A stretch of DNA of 64,000 nucleotides, from contig NZ_SLZR01000014.1 of assembly GCF_004341165.1 (NCBI RefSeq), forward strand, positions 32,091 to 96,090, read 5' to 3'. The translations under genes were made by a program, and so were the position numbers. Under the pieces are notes generated by a model. The model did no database searches, had not been told where the DNA came from, and worked only from the letters and a program-made list of their open reading frames with translations. Below are positions 8,082-17,701 of this stretch, piece after piece. The stretch comes from Reinekea marinisedimentorum (lineage in GTDB: Bacteria > Pseudomonadota > Gammaproteobacteria > Pseudomonadales > Natronospirillaceae). The first letter of the stretch is position 1, and every line of letters begins with the position of its first letter.

Positions 8082-8706
8082 AAAGACTTACCTCTTTTGA
8101 AATCTCCGGAATCAGCTTCTGCTGCATGGCCTGAAGCGTTTTATGCACCTGGCCAACCACCGCACGCGGCGTAATGGTAGCGCCGGTAAACTGATCAAAC
8201 TCACCGCCATCCTTCTTCACTGCCCATTGCGGCTGCGAAAGCGAGCTGAGCGATTGGCTTTCAAAGGCATCGACCCAGGTTGATTTGGAGCGCTCAATCT
8301 TATCGCCCAGACCCGGTGTTTCACTGTGAGACAGCACCCGCACCGCCAGAATATTCTGCTCGGCATCGATCCCCACCAGCATATTGATATCACCGGCATA
8401 ACCCTGTGCCGTGCTCTGAATGGCATAGCCGGTAATCAGGTTCTCGGCATTCAGCCCGACAAACACGCGGAACGCCTGACCGTCAAACTCCCAGCTGCGC
8501 TCAGTAGCGAGCAGGTCGTTCTGGTACAACGCCGGCGGCAGTACCTGGTTCAGGCCGGCCATTTTGTCTTCATAGGTGCGCAGAGCAATGGCATCGCTGC
8601 TCAGGCTGCTGACCAGCAGCAGAATTCCGGCTGCGGCAGCAGCGACAACACCCAACAAACCACCCTGATAGGCAATGGTTTCTTTATCCATCGTCAACAC
8701 GCTCAT
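8074..8706 (-). CDS. rnfG: RnfG, FMN-carrying subunit
   Basis: 210 residues. One N-terminal membrane helix (near residues 14-34) and a periplasmic domain. Near residue 175, FDQFTGATITPRAVV contains the (S/T)GAT motif whose last Thr is joined covalently to FMN by phosphoester linkage. GLGDKIERSKSTWVDAF is also typical. The start overlaps the end of rnfD by four bases (ATGA-type). Confidence 0.9.
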   Translation of the reverse strand: MSVLTMDKETIAYQGGLLGVVAAAAAGILLLVSSLSSDAIALRTYEDKMAGLNQVLPPALYQNDLLATERSWEFDGQAFRVFVGLNAENLITGYAIQSTAQGYAGDINMLVGIDAEQNILAVRVLSHSETPGLGDKIERSKSTWVDAFESQSLSSLSQPQWAVKKDGGEFDQFTGATITPRAVVGQVHKTLQAMQQKLIPEISKEVSLYE

Positions 8707-9704
8707 GCTTTGCCCTCCTTAAAGAATGTCGGCTTGGCGCCAAAGACGGCCGGTCTCAGGTAGTGATCAATAATCGGTGTCGTGGCGTTCATAATCAGCA
8801 CGGCAAAGGCGGCACCTTCAGGGTAATTGCCAAAGGTTCGGATCAGGTAAATCAGCACCCCACAGCCAACGCCATAGACCCACTGGCCTTTGCTGCTGGC
8901 CGGTGAGGTCACCATATCGGTGGCAATAAAGAACGCAGCTAAAAAGGCCGCACCGCTGAACAGGTGGGTACCCGCCGAAAGGAAATGCTCCGGGCTGACC
9001 AGGTGTAAAACAAAGGCCGGAACCGCAAGACCCAGAAGTAAGGCTGTTGGAATGACAGCGTTAATAACCTTGCGCCAGAGTAGAAAAACACCGCCCAGCA
9101 GGATGAGCAGAGAGCTGGTCTCGCCCATACTACCGGCGTGCTGGCCGCTCATCAGTGCCAGTGGTGATAATGCCGATGCATCGTGTGACAGCGGGGTTGC
9201 GGCGGTCATGGCATCAACACCCAGCCAATAGCTGTTGAGCACAATGCCGTGCTCACCCAGAGCAATCGGGGTGACCGCGTGCCAGTCAGTCAGCTCGACC
9301 GGGAAACAGATCAGCAGCATCACCCGCGCCAGCATAGCCGGGTTGAACAGGTTGTTACCCAGGCCACCGTAGGCGTGCTTGCCAATCGCGATAGCAAAGG
9401 CTGAACCCAGCACCACCACCCACCAGGGGGTTGCCGGCGGTAAACTCATGGCCAGCAACCAGCCGGTCAGCAATGCCGAGCCATCCATTACGCTGGCGCG
9501 ATTGGCACCACGCCAGTACAGCATCAACCACTCGGTGATCAGAGCAGAAGCACAGGCGGTCAGCAGCACCATCAGCGCCGACAGACCGAACAGATAAATA
9601 CCAAACAGGGTTGCTGGTACCAGTGCCAGCACCACCTGATACATGATCAGCGAGCTGGAATCTCCGCCGTGGGTGTGTGGGCCGGATACAATTTCATACT
9701 TCAT
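8703..9704 (-). CDS. rnfD: RnfD, membrane subunit with covalent FMN site
   Basis: 333 residues with about nine or ten hydrophobic segments. The beginning SGPHTHGGDSSSLIMYQVVLALVPATLFGIYLFG and the middle KHAYGGLGNNLFNPAMLARVMLL are diagnostic for RnfD/NqrB-type proteins. DAMTAATPLS near residue 160 resembles the covalent flavinylation site. It lies five bases after rnfC and overlaps rnfG. Confidence 0.9.
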   Translation of the reverse strand: MKYEIVSGPHTHGGDSSSLIMYQVVLALVPATLFGIYLFGLSALMVLLTACASALITEWLMLYWRGANRASVMDGSALLTGWLLAMSLPPATPWWVVVLGSAFAIAIGKHAYGGLGNNLFNPAMLARVMLLICFPVELTDWHAVTPIALGEHGIVLNSYWLGVDAMTAATPLSHDASALSPLALMSGQHAGSMGETSSLLILLGGVFLLWRKVINAVIPTALLLGLAVPAFVLHLVSPEHFLSAGTHLFSGAAFLAAFFIATDMVTSPASSKGQWVYGVGCGVLIYLIRTFGNYPEGAAFAVLIMNATTPIIDHYLRPAVFGAKPTFFKEGKA

Positions 9705-9709
9705 TGAGC

Positions 9710-11209
9710 TTACTCCCCTGCTGCCGCTTTAGCGGCGGCTTGTTTGGCTTTTTTCTCGGCAGCCTTCTTTTTGCGGGCCGCGGCCTTGGCTTCTTTTTCA
9801 GCCTGTTTGGCGGCGGCTTCGCGATCCAGCCGCTGCTTACGCGCATCGGTTAACTTGCGCGCCAGTGCAGACTTTTGCGCCATACTGCGCTGGGCATTAA
9901 TTTGCCCGCGGGCATGAGAAAAATGCTGAACCAATGGGATACGGGACGGACAAACGTAAGAACAGGCGCCACACAACAGACAATTATTAAGGCCATAATC
10001 CTGTGCGCCTTCGTAGTCAGAAACCCGCGAGTGTGCGGCCATCTGGAACGGCATCAGCCCCATCGGGCAGGCAGATACACAGCGACCGCAGCGCAGGCAA
10101 TCGTGGCTCTGGTCGTCGCGCACTTCCTGTTCATTCAGTGCTAACAAACCGCCAATGCTTTTATCAACCGGGGTATAGGGTGAAGGAATAACCTGCCCCA
10201 TCATCGGGCCGCCCGCCACCAGGCGCTGCGCACTCATGGTTAAGCCGCCACAGGCTGTCAGCAGATCACTGACCGGTGTACCAATGGGCACTACCAGATT
10301 CTTCGGCTGCTCAATACCACCGCCAGAAACGGTAATAACACGTTCAATTAATGGGCGGTTGAAGCGCAGCGCATGATAGACCGCGCGCGCCGTTGCCACG
10401 TTGTGCACCAGAATACCGAGCGCAACACTGAGCTCACCGGGTGCAACCGTTTTACCAGTCACGGCTTTAATCAGGTGGCGCTCACTGCCCATCGGGTAAA
10501 GGCTGGGAACAACCTTCACAGAGATGTTTTCAATTTCTGAAGCCGCATGGCTAAGGGCTTCAATACTGCGGGGCTTGTTATCTTCCACCGCCACCAGCGC
10601 TTCTTTGGCGCCGATAGCACGCACCATCAGTTCAATGCCGGCGACGACCTCGGAGGCATGCTCCTGCATCAGGCGGTCATCACAGGTCAGGTACGGCTCA
10701 CACTCACCACCGTTGATCAGCAGTGTGTGCACGCCCTTCTGCTTGGCCAGGCGCAGCTTCACACCAGACGGGAAGCCCGCACCACCGAGGCCTACAATGC
10801 CGGCATCGAGAATACGTTGAATCATTTCATCCTGACTCAGGGTATCCGGGTTGATCGGCGGGTAGTTTTCAGACCAGCTATTGTCTTCACTGCTCTTGAT
10901 AATCAGCGTTTTAATCTTAATACCGGAGGGATGTGCACTGACATAGTCACGAATTTCCACCACGGTGCCGTTAACCGGCGAATGCAGCGGTACTGCCATA
11001 TCGCTGGCACCTTTGGCAACCAGCTGACCTTTGCCGACATAATCGCCAACCTTCACCAGCGGCGTCAGCAGGGTGCCGTTGCGCTGCTGCAGGCCAAGAA
11101 AAATTCGTTTCGGCGTTGGCAGTTTTTCAATCTGGCTTTGTTCTGTGCGTTCTTTGTGCCCGGTGGGGTGAATACCGCCACGAAAGGGCTTAGCGAAAAG
11201 CGTTTGCAT
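9710..11209 (-). CDS. rnfC: RnfC, NADH-binding iron-sulfur subunit
   Basis: 499 residues. It has the N-terminal barrel-sandwich region, the nucleotide and flavin region GLGGAGFPSGVKL near residue 140, and two [4Fe-4S] motifs, CLRCGRCVSACP and CLLCGACSYVCP, near residues 375-425. The last 60 residues are rich in Ala and Lys and probably form a charged coiled coil. RnfC is the peripheral subunit proposed to contact NADH. Nine bases separate it from rnfB. Confidence 0.92.
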   Translation of the reverse strand: MQTLFAKPFRGGIHPTGHKERTEQSQIEKLPTPKRIFLGLQQRNGTLLTPLVKVGDYVGKGQLVAKGASDMAVPLHSPVNGTVVEIRDYVSAHPSGIKIKTLIIKSSEDNSWSENYPPINPDTLSQDEMIQRILDAGIVGLGGAGFPSGVKLRLAKQKGVHTLLINGGECEPYLTCDDRLMQEHASEVVAGIELMVRAIGAKEALVAVEDNKPRSIEALSHAASEIENISVKVVPSLYPMGSERHLIKAVTGKTVAPGELSVALGILVHNVATARAVYHALRFNRPLIERVITVSGGGIEQPKNLVVPIGTPVSDLLTACGGLTMSAQRLVAGGPMMGQVIPSPYTPVDKSIGGLLALNEQEVRDDQSHDCLRCGRCVSACPMGLMPFQMAAHSRVSDYEGAQDYGLNNCLLCGACSYVCPSRIPLVQHFSHARGQINAQRSMAQKSALARKLTDARKQRLDREAAAKQAEKEAKAAARKKKAAEKKAKQAAAKAAAGE

Positions 11210-11218
11210 GAATATCTC

Positions 11219-11746
11219 CTACGCTACCTGAGGTTTTGGCCACTGCCAGGTATTTATCTGATCAAGTACCGGCACCATTTCCAGGCAACCCTGCGAGCAG
11301 GCTTTTTCACAAAGCCGGCAACCGGTGCAAACAGAACTCATAACGGTGTGCATCTGCCGGCTGGCACCGACGATGGCGTCAAACGGGCATGCCTTAAAGC
11401 AGCGGCCACAACCGGAACATTCATCTTCATTAATGAATGCGCGAACCGGAATGTCTTCACCCTCATCGGAAAGCTCCACACCCAGAAACGCCGCCATAGA
11501 ACCGGCCAGTGCCTTACCACCCGGAGGACAGCAATTGGGAGCAAGCTCACCCTTCACCATTTTTTCAGCAGCCTGACGACAACCCGCTTCACCACACTGA
11601 CCACACTGACCACCGGGCAACATGGCTTCAAGGTCATCCACGCGGGAATCGCCCTCTACCTTTAATGCCTTTTGTGCCCAGCCAAGAATGCAGCCGAGCG
11701 AGCCGCCCAATAAAAGAAAAACGAAAACTGAAATAATCATCTGCAT
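11219..11746 (-). CDS. rnfB: RnfB, iron-sulfur subunit
   Basis: 175 residues. An N-terminal membrane anchor (residues 2-22) is followed by the Fer4_21-type domain CGQCGEAGCRQAAEKM...CCPPGG and two ferredoxin-like clusters, CSGCGRCFKACPFDAI and CTGCRLCEKACSQGC. The ATG at 11746 has GAGGAG eight bases upstream. The open frame extends ten codons further but would then lose this ribosome binding site. RnfB carries electrons inside the complex. Confidence 0.92.
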   Translation of the reverse strand: MQMIISVFVFLLLGGSLGCILGWAQKALKVEGDSRVDDLEAMLPGGQCGQCGEAGCRQAAEKMVKGELAPNCCPPGGKALAGSMAAFLGVELSDEGEDIPVRAFINEDECSGCGRCFKACPFDAIVGASRQMHTVMSSVCTGCRLCEKACSQGCLEMVPVLDQINTWQWPKPQVA

Positions 11747-11756
11747 GCTGTTCTCC

Positions 11757-12335
11757 TCAGGCGACGATGCCGGCAAAGCCCATAAACGCCATGGACATTA
11801 GACCCGCAGTTAGAAAGGCAATCGGTGCACCTTCAAACGATTCCGGCACCTTGGCCAACTTGAGACGCTGACGCAAACCGGCAAACAAAACGATAACCAG
11901 GGTGAAACCAAGCGCAGAGCCGAAGGCATAGAAAAGTGTTTGGCTGAAGCTCATCTGGTTCTGAATAACCAGCAGGGCCACACCCAATACCGCGCAGTTG
12001 GTGGTAATTAATGGCAGGAAGATACCCAACGACTGATACAGCACCGGCGACATTTTTTGAATAAGCATTTCCGTAAACTGCACCACAGCAGCAATGACTA
12101 AAATGAACGTCAGAATGCGCATCATGCCCAGGTTCAGCGGCACCAGAATGACCCGCTCAACAACCCAGGCAGATACCGCTGCCAGGCAAAGTACGAAGGT
12201 TGTGGCGATGCCCATCCCCAGCGCACTGTCTATTTTATTTGACACCCCCATGAAGGGGCACAAGCCTAAAAACTTTGCCAATACAACGTTATTCACAACA
12301 GCTGTACTAATAATAATGAGTAAATGCTCAATCAT
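11757..12335 (-). CDS. rnfA: RnfA, membrane subunit of the Rnf complex
   Basis: 192 residues, six membrane helices. [22 protein letters not shown] near the start and [16 protein letters not shown] in the middle mirror the RnfE segments and hold the paired conserved Cys residues. The ATG at 12335 follows GGAGT at a fitting distance; the 34 upstream codons of the open frame contain the sigma-54 promoter and are not coding. First gene of rnfABCDGEH. Confidence 0.92.
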   Translation of the reverse strand: MIEHLLIIISTAVVNNVVLAKFLGLCPFMGVSNKIDSALGMGIATTFVLCLAAVSAWVVERVILVPLNLGMMRILTFILVIAAVVQFTEMLIQKMSPVLYQSLGIFLPLITTNCAVLGVALLVIQNQMSFSQTLFYAFGSALGFTLVIVLFAGLRQRLKLAKVPESFEGAPIAFLTAGLMSMAFMGFAGIVA

Positions 12336-12370
12336 TTCTTGCAACTCCGCCTTGTAACTAAAGCGGTTAT

Positions 12371-12386
12371 TGCATCCGTCATGCCA
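12371..12386 (-). promoter_or_regulatory. Sigma-54 promoter of the rnf operon
   Basis: Minus-strand TGGCATGACGGATGCA has the invariant GG and GC ten bases apart and a near-perfect -24 half. Transcription would start near 12360, leaving a leader of about 25 bases before rnfA. Confidence 0.8.
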
Positions 12387-12515
12387 GTGCACCAGAAAAG
12401 ACACAAAATAGTGCAACCTCCCTTTAACGGTGCGCATCTAAAGCGACCACGCGCCCCATAGAGCTAAACCTGCCGCACAAACTGAGCAAACAATCTCAAA
12501 AGCTTTGTTTTAAAT

Positions 12516-12531
12516 TGTCACAAATCAAACA
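12516..12531. promoter_or_regulatory. NifA upstream activator site between rnfA and nifL
   Basis: TGT-CACAAATCAA-ACA fits the TGT-N10-ACA consensus. It lies about 140 bases upstream of the rnfA -24 element and about 45 bases before the weaker promoter candidate of nifL, so it probably serves rnf. Confidence 0.6.
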
Positions 12532-12563
12532 AACAATCGGCGCTAAAAATGATGCTTCGGTTT

Positions 12564-12580
12564 CGGGAATACATATTGCA
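12564..12580 (+). promoter_or_regulatory. Possible sigma-54 promoter of nifLA
   Basis: CGGGAATACATATTGCA has GG and GC at the right ten-base spacing and a perfect TTGCA, but the -24 half departs from TGGCAC. It is about 97 bases before the nifL start. Many nifLA operons are driven by NtrC, but I see no convincing NtrC site. Confidence 0.35.
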
Positions 12581-12676
12581 AATACATGATTGTCAAAAAG
12601 CACCGCTTATGTTCCAGCCCGACTGATCAGGCATCGAAAAGACAAGCAGCGCTTTTCCTATTAAACAGGGGCAAAA

Positions 12677-14230
12677 ATGATCGATCTTTTTCAAGAAGCA
12701 AAAACTCAACTGGAAACAATGGCGGCAGATAAAGCCCATGGTTTGTTTTCGCTGGAGCAAGTTAAGCAAATCGTTAACTCGGTTCCTATGGCAGTTTCGA
12801 TTACCGACAACACCGGGACAATCCTCTATGTAAATGATTACTTCACTAAAATTACCGGCTACTCCACCAAAGAGCTGATCGGCCAGAACCACGCCATCAT
12901 AAGTTATCGAATGACACCACAAATGGTGTATGAAGAGTTATGGAGTACCATCACCCGTGGCAAGCCCTGGTCTGGTCAGCTGCTTAATAAAAGAAAAAGC
13001 GGTGAAAGCTATTTAGCCGAAGTACAAATCTCCCCCTTACAAGGCAGCGACACCAGTGGCAAATACTATCTTGGTGTCCATCGCGACATCAGTAACCGGC
13101 ATGCACTGGAAACAGCACAGAATAACAGTGAGCAACTGGTCAGCTCAGTGCTGAACAGCGTACCCACCGCCGTTGCGCTGCTGAATACTCGCGATGAAGT
13201 TATGCTTCATAACCGCGCTTATCAGATGCTGGAGGGTGATTTGCAGAAATCGCCGGCCATACTGGCCGTTCAGAAGATTAAAGAACAGTGCGAAATCAGC
13301 TCTATTCACACGGTACAAGCGGAAAGCCTGTTGAATAAAAGCATTCTGATCGATTTCGATCACTTCGGCCAAAAGCGATTCTTTGTGTGTCGAATTTCCG
13401 GCCTGGAGATGAAAGAAGAGAACATCGATAACTTCTTTGCGCCGGTCAAGAACCCGCACATTGTGTTGTCACTGACCGATATTACGCGTGAACAGAAACG
13501 CCTGGAGCAACAGCGGCTGGCAGAATTACAACGTTCAACCGTTGAATCTGAAATGATGCACGCCATGCAGGAAACCATGCATGCCGTGCTTCACCAGTTA
13601 CAGGAGCCAGTCAACATGATCGAATCGGCCATTGGCCTGCTGAAGAACAACAGCTCCACCAACTCTGGCCTGCCGCCCATGAACATGGCGCTGGAAGCCG
13701 GTAAAAAAGCAGTACAGCAGCTGCGCGATGCCTTACCGGAGCGGCCCTACGAAGCGCGCCAGTCAGTCAATCTGAATCAATTGGTGCACGAAATAGCAGA
13801 GATGAGCAATGAAAGGCTGCTGAAGCGCTCCATCGATTTACGACTGTCACTCGTTACCACCCTGCCATCGATTACCGCCCAACCTTCGCGCCTGCGGGTG
13901 GCGATTAAACAGTTGCTCGATAACGCGATTGATGCCATCGATTACTCCAAAAGCAGCACCCGTGAAATTCTGATATCCACCGGTCAGGCAGAAAGCGAGA
14001 TCGTTCTGAAAATTGAAGACTCCGGTCCGGGTATTAAAAAGTCGGAGGCAATAAAGGTGTTTCAGCCTTTTTATACAACCAAACCTATTTCGTCAGAGGG
14101 TTCTCGTGGCATAGGCCTGAGTATTGTGCAGCAGGTGATGAACGAGCACTGCGGAACCGTCCACTTCACTGAAAGCTCACTGGGGGGTAGCTGTGCCCAC
14201 ATGAGCTTGCCAAAAAGGCAGGAGGCATAA
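12677..14230 (+). CDS. nifL: NifL, redox- and nitrogen-sensing anti-activator
   Basis: 517 residues. PAS1 (about 25-140) begins IVNSVPMAVSITDNTGTILYVN and is the FAD-binding redox sensor in known NifL. PAS2 covers about 150-270. A histidine-kinase-like region with ETMHAVLHQLQEPVNMIESAI follows, then a GHKL nucleotide-binding domain (N-box LLDNAIDAIDYS, G1 EDSGPGIK, G2 GSRGIGLSIV). NifL binds and inhibits NifA when oxygen or fixed nitrogen is present; it is not known to phosphorylate NifA. The stop lies four bases before the nifA ATG and the nifA Shine-Dalgarno is inside nifL, so the two are translationally coupled. Confidence 0.9.
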   Translation: MIDLFQEAKTQLETMAADKAHGLFSLEQVKQIVNSVPMAVSITDNTGTILYVNDYFTKITGYSTKELIGQNHAIISYRMTPQMVYEELWSTITRGKPWSGQLLNKRKSGESYLAEVQISPLQGSDTSGKYYLGVHRDISNRHALETAQNNSEQLVSSVLNSVPTAVALLNTRDEVMLHNRAYQMLEGDLQKSPAILAVQKIKEQCEISSIHTVQAESLLNKSILIDFDHFGQKRFFVCRISGLEMKEENIDNFFAPVKNPHIVLSLTDITREQKRLEQQRLAELQRSTVESEMMHAMQETMHAVLHQLQEPVNMIESAIGLLKNNSSTNSGLPPMNMALEAGKKAVQQLRDALPERPYEARQSVNLNQLVHEIAEMSNERLLKRSIDLRLSLVTTLPSITAQPSRLRVAIKQLLDNAIDAIDYSKSSTREILISTGQAESEIVLKIEDSGPGIKKSEAIKVFQPFYTTKPISSEGSRGIGLSIVQQVMNEHCGTVHFTESSLGGSCAHMSLPKRQEA

Positions 14231-14233
14231 TAA

Positions 14234-15823
14234 ATGACAACGCAGGACTACCGTCATGAAACGATGGCTCAGCAACAGCTTTCTGCACTTTATGAAGTCA
14301 GCAGTATTTTGAGCAATAGCCTGGATTACTCTCAGGCAACGCGCTCAATACTCAAGGTGCTGCACGACCAGGCCATGCTCGAGTACCCGATGCTCACCAT
14401 TCTTGATGAAAGCGGTGAGCAGCTGGAAGTCGACAGCGTGCATAACAACTCCGGCAACGATAAATCCCCCAAGGTTGCCTACAAAGCCGGCGAAGGTGTT
14501 GTCGGAATGGTGTTGAGCGAGGGGCAATCCATTGTGATCCCGATGATCTCGGAGGACTTCCGCTTTGCCGATAAGCTAGACCTGTACGACTGGGGCAAGC
14601 CCTTCATCGCCGTACCGGTCAAGAATGGCAGCGATGGCGTACTGGGTGTGCTGGCTGCGCAACCGGCGATAGCAAAGCCGGAGCTGTTGGCGCAATTCAA
14701 TCGCTTTATGGAAATGTGCGCCAACCTGATTGGCCGCTCGGTAATGCTGGCGCGCAACATCAGCGAGCAGACAGAAAACCTGCAGCAGGAACGCGACCGC
14801 TTGCAGCGTAAGGTGCGCAGCAATTACGGGCTGGACAATATGGTCGGTCATTCACCGGCCATGCAACGCGTATTCGAGCAGATCCGCATGGTTTCCAAGT
14901 GGAGCAGTACCGTATTGATTCGTGGCGAATCAGGCACCGGTAAAGAGCTGATCGCCAACGCCATTCACTATAATTCACCCAGAGCTTCCAGCCCGTGCGT
15001 CAAGCTAAACTGCGCAGCGCTGCCGGATAACCTGCTGGAATCGGAGCTGTTCGGTCACGAAAAAGGCGCCTTTACCGGTGCCATCAAGCAGCGTAAAGGC
15101 CGCTTCGAACAGGCCGATGGTGGCACGCTGTTTCTGGATGAAATTGGTGAGATTTCGCCTGCGTTTCAGGCCAAGCTACTGCGGGTGCTGCAGGAAGGCG
15201 AGTTTGAACGTGTTGGCGGAACCCGCACTCAAACGGTCGATGTACGGATTATTGCCGCGACCAACCGCAACCTGGAAGATGAAGTGCAGCAAGGTCGTTT
15301 CCGTGAAGACCTTTACTACCGCTTAAACGTGATGCCTATCTTTCCGGCGCCGTTGCGCGAGCGCATTGAAGACCTGCCTGAGCTGACCGATTTTCTGCTG
15401 GGTAAAATTTCCAAGCAGCAAAGCCGCAAGCTGAGCATTACCGACAGCGCTATTCGTCACATGATGAATTTTGACTGGCCAGGAAATATTCGCCAGCTGG
15501 AAAACCTGCTGGAGCGCGCCTCGGTTATGAGTAGTGATGGCATTATCGATCAGGATTTAATTATTCTTGATGGCATTTCTATGCCGCAATCAGCACCAAG
15601 GCCGATTGCGACCCCATCGGCGGTCTCACCTGCGCCCGCGACGGTGGTGCCACCGGCCAACACAACGGCAATCAGTACGGATATGTCAGATCGCGAGCGG
15701 GTGATCGCCGCACTGGAACAGGCCGGTTGGGTGCAGGCCAAGGCCGCGCGTATTCTTAACATGACACCCCGGCAAATTGCTTACCGGATTCAAACGATGA
15801 ACATTCGAATGAAGCAGATTTAA
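14234..15823 (+). CDS. nifA: NifA, sigma-54-dependent nif activator
   Basis: 529 residues. GAF domain (about 20-165), AAA+ domain (about 205-440) with Walker A GESGTGKELIA, the sigma-54-contacting GAFTGA loop and Walker B GGTLFLDEIGEIS. A Pro/Ala-rich linker then leads to a Fis-type helix-turn-helix at the end (AKAARILNMTPRQIAYRI). The linker has no Cys cluster, which fits the oxygen-tolerant NifA class controlled by NifL. Its likely targets in this window are the TGT-N10-ACA sites upstream of nifF, rnfA and nifB. Confidence 0.93.
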   Translation: MTTQDYRHETMAQQQLSALYEVSSILSNSLDYSQATRSILKVLHDQAMLEYPMLTILDESGEQLEVDSVHNNSGNDKSPKVAYKAGEGVVGMVLSEGQSIVIPMISEDFRFADKLDLYDWGKPFIAVPVKNGSDGVLGVLAAQPAIAKPELLAQFNRFMEMCANLIGRSVMLARNISEQTENLQQERDRLQRKVRSNYGLDNMVGHSPAMQRVFEQIRMVSKWSSTVLIRGESGTGKELIANAIHYNSPRASSPCVKLNCAALPDNLLESELFGHEKGAFTGAIKQRKGRFEQADGGTLFLDEIGEISPAFQAKLLRVLQEGEFERVGGTRTQTVDVRIIAATNRNLEDEVQQGRFREDLYYRLNVMPIFPAPLRERIEDLPELTDFLLGKISKQQSRKLSITDSAIRHMMNFDWPGNIRQLENLLERASVMSSDGIIDQDLIILDGISMPQSAPRPIATPSAVSPAPATVVPPANTTAISTDMSDRERVIAALEQAGWVQAKAARILNMTPRQIAYRIQTMNIRMKQI

Positions 15824-15897
15824 ACCAATGAAACCTTGAAGAAGTTAAATTAAGCTCACGATTTACGACGTTAAAAAAATCGGCACTGAAAAATTAA

Positions 15898-15928
15898 AAG
15901 AATGTCATTTACTGGCATTCTTTTTTTT
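15898..15928 (+). terminator. Intrinsic terminator of nifLA
   Basis: Ten-base stem (AAGAATGTCA with TGGCATTCTT, one G-T pair), loop TTTAC, then an unbroken T-run to 15928. It lies 75 bases after the nifA stop. Confidence 0.85.
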
Positions 15929-16005
15929 CGTTTCATGATCAGTTTTTTTAGCATTGATTTAAATTTAAAAGCCTTTCGGGTAATCAAAAACTTACTTCAT
16001 TTGTT

Positions 16006-16021
16006 TGTCATAAAGCCAACA
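16006..16021. promoter_or_regulatory. NifA upstream activator site for nifB
   Basis: TGT-CATAAAGCCA-ACA, an exact TGT-N10-ACA match. It lies about 80 bases upstream of the nifB -24 element. Confidence 0.7.
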
Positions 16022-16092
16022 ACAATCGTCGAAGGTTACAACAATAAACCGGCTTGCTGCGCTGCAGGCCCCGTATTTCGTAGCCTTAAAAC

Positions 16093-16108
16093 TGGCTCGC
16101 GGTGTGCA
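16093..16108 (+). promoter_or_regulatory. Sigma-54 promoter of nifB
   Basis: TGGCTCGCGGTGTGCA with correct GG-N10-GC spacing. Transcription would start near 16119, about 27 bases before the nifB ATG. Confidence 0.8.
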
Positions 16109-16145
16109 ATAGAACCCTGAGACTACAGAACATTCGGGACGACCA

Positions 16146-17423
16146 ATGAATAATGACTTAGCACGTAAGCATTCCGAAATGCGTATGAAGGACCAACGGG
16201 TTCAGACACACCCCTGCTATTCAAAAGATGCACACAAGTATGCACGCATCCATTTACCGGTCGCGCCCGCCTGTAACATTCAATGTAATTACTGCAACCG
16301 CAAATTCGACTGCAGCAATGAAACGCGTCCGGGCGTTGTATCCAAATTACTTTCTCCGGCCGAAGCAGTTCATCGTTTTCAGGCTGTGAAAAAACGCATG
16401 CCGGAGTTAAAAGTTGTCGGCATTGCCGGCCCCGGTGATCCATTAGCCAACCCCAATGCCACGCTGGCAACCTTAAAGGGTGTTGCCGAGATCGATGACG
16501 ATGTTCATCTGTGCGTTTCCACAAACGGTTTAAATTTACCGGAACAGGTAGACGCACTTGCCGGTGTTGGTGTGCACCACCTGACCATCACCATTAACTC
16601 GCTCAGTGCGAAAACAGCCAGCGAGCTTTATTCCTGGGCCTACTTTAATAACCAGCGTCTGCGCGGTATCGAAGCTGCCGAGGCACTGATTGAACAGCAG
16701 ATGAAGGGGTTAAAACTGGCCAGCGAGGCGGGCATTCTGGTGAAGGTGAATACCGTACTGGTGCCGGGCATTAACGACGGCGAAAGTCTTTCTGCTCTGG
16801 CCAAAGAAATTCAATCACGCGGAGCATTGCTGCACAACGTGATGCCATTAATTTCTGACCCTGCACACGGCACCTTCTTCGGCCTGAACCATATTCCCGG
16901 CCCGGATAAAGAACAGCTTGAGGCCGCGCGCAAGGTTGCCGGTATGGATATGCAGCAAATGACGCACTGTCAGCAGTGTCGTGCCGATGCTGTAGGCAAG
17001 CTCGACAGCGATCAGAGCTGCGCCTCGAAAGAACTGGATTCCTCAGTCGCCACCGTGCGCATCGCAGTTGCCAGCTCCACCGGAGAACTGATTGATACCC
17101 ACTTTGGTCACGCCAGCGAATTCAGAATTTTTGATGTATCCGAAAGCAGCCTGGCGCTGGTAGAGACACGCCAGGTCGAAAAATACTGCAGCGGCATGGA
17201 ACATTGCGATGACCAGCCACTGGCCGGACACATCAAAGCATTGCACGATTGCCAGCAGGTATTGTGTGCACGCATTGGTATGGACCCGTGGCAATCTCTG
17301 GAAAATGCCGGCATTACACCCAGCGTTGAATTCGCCATGATGAACGTCACCGATACGCTGAAGGTTCTTGCACCCAAAGCCAGCAGCAGTTGCTCGGGTT
17401 CTGTCAACAAGGAGGCTTGCTGA
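16146..17423 (+). CDS. nifB: NifB, FeMo-cofactor core (NifB-co) synthase
   Basis: 425 residues. A radical SAM domain with CNIQCNYCNRKF near residue 43 (CxxxCxxC) and GIAGPGDPLANP. Additional Cys residues in the CQQCRADAVG segment near residue 278 fit NifB's extra cluster ligands. From about residue 300 a NifX/NafY-like domain begins (VRIAVASSTGELIDTHFGHASEFRIF). NifB makes the carbon-centred iron-sulfur precursor of FeMo-co. The stop overlaps the fdxN start (TGATG), so the genes are coupled. Confidence 0.95.
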   Translation: MNNDLARKHSEMRMKDQRVQTHPCYSKDAHKYARIHLPVAPACNIQCNYCNRKFDCSNETRPGVVSKLLSPAEAVHRFQAVKKRMPELKVVGIAGPGDPLANPNATLATLKGVAEIDDDVHLCVSTNGLNLPEQVDALAGVGVHHLTITINSLSAKTASELYSWAYFNNQRLRGIEAAEALIEQQMKGLKLASEAGILVKVNTVLVPGINDGESLSALAKEIQSRGALLHNVMPLISDPAHGTFFGLNHIPGPDKEQLEAARKVAGMDMQQMTHCQQCRADAVGKLDSDQSCASKELDSSVATVRIAVASSTGELIDTHFGHASEFRIFDVSESSLALVETRQVEKYCSGMEHCDDQPLAGHIKALHDCQQVLCARIGMDPWQSLENAGITPSVEFAMMNVTDTLKVLAPKASSSCSGSVNKEAC

Positions 17424-17701
17424 TGGCTCTTTCAATTACCAGCCTGTGCATTTCCTGTAGCGCCTGCAAGCTGGTCTGCCCGGAAAACGCCATTCGGGTC
17501 AGCGACAATCAATTCACCATCGTCGAGCACCGCTGTAATGAATGTTCAGAAGCGACCGGCACACCGCAGTGCGCAAGCATCTGCCCGGTCGAAAACGCCA
17601 TTCTTGATGCTAACGGCATTTCACTTAACCCAACCGGCTCGCTCGCGCCTGTCACCTTTAATCAGGAGCGCATACTTGCTTTAAAAGGGGAAATTGCATG
17701 A
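17423..17701 (+). CDS. fdxN: FdxN, nif-associated 2[4Fe-4S] ferredoxin
   Basis: 92 residues. The first cluster motif is CISCSACKLVCP; the second has the longer spacing CNECSEATGTPQCASICP (C-x2-C-x8-C-x3-C), typical of nif ferredoxins. The ATG at 17423 overlaps the nifB stop and has GGAGG upstream; longer versions of the frame lie inside nifB. FdxN supplies electrons to NifB or nitrogenase. The ATGA overlap with nifQ continues the operon. Confidence 0.9.
   Translation: MALSITSLCISCSACKLVCPENAIRVSDNQFTIVEHRCNECSEATGTPQCASICPVENAILDANGISLNPTGSLAPVTFNQERILALKGEIA

Noticed and set aside
10547..11665. 372-codon plus-strand frame over rnfC and rnfB
   Set aside because: Antisense to two clearly recognised rnf genes with conserved iron-sulfur motifs.
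12436..12676. NtrC binding sites for nifLA
   Set aside because: No GCAC-N-GTGC type palindrome was found between rnfA and nifL.
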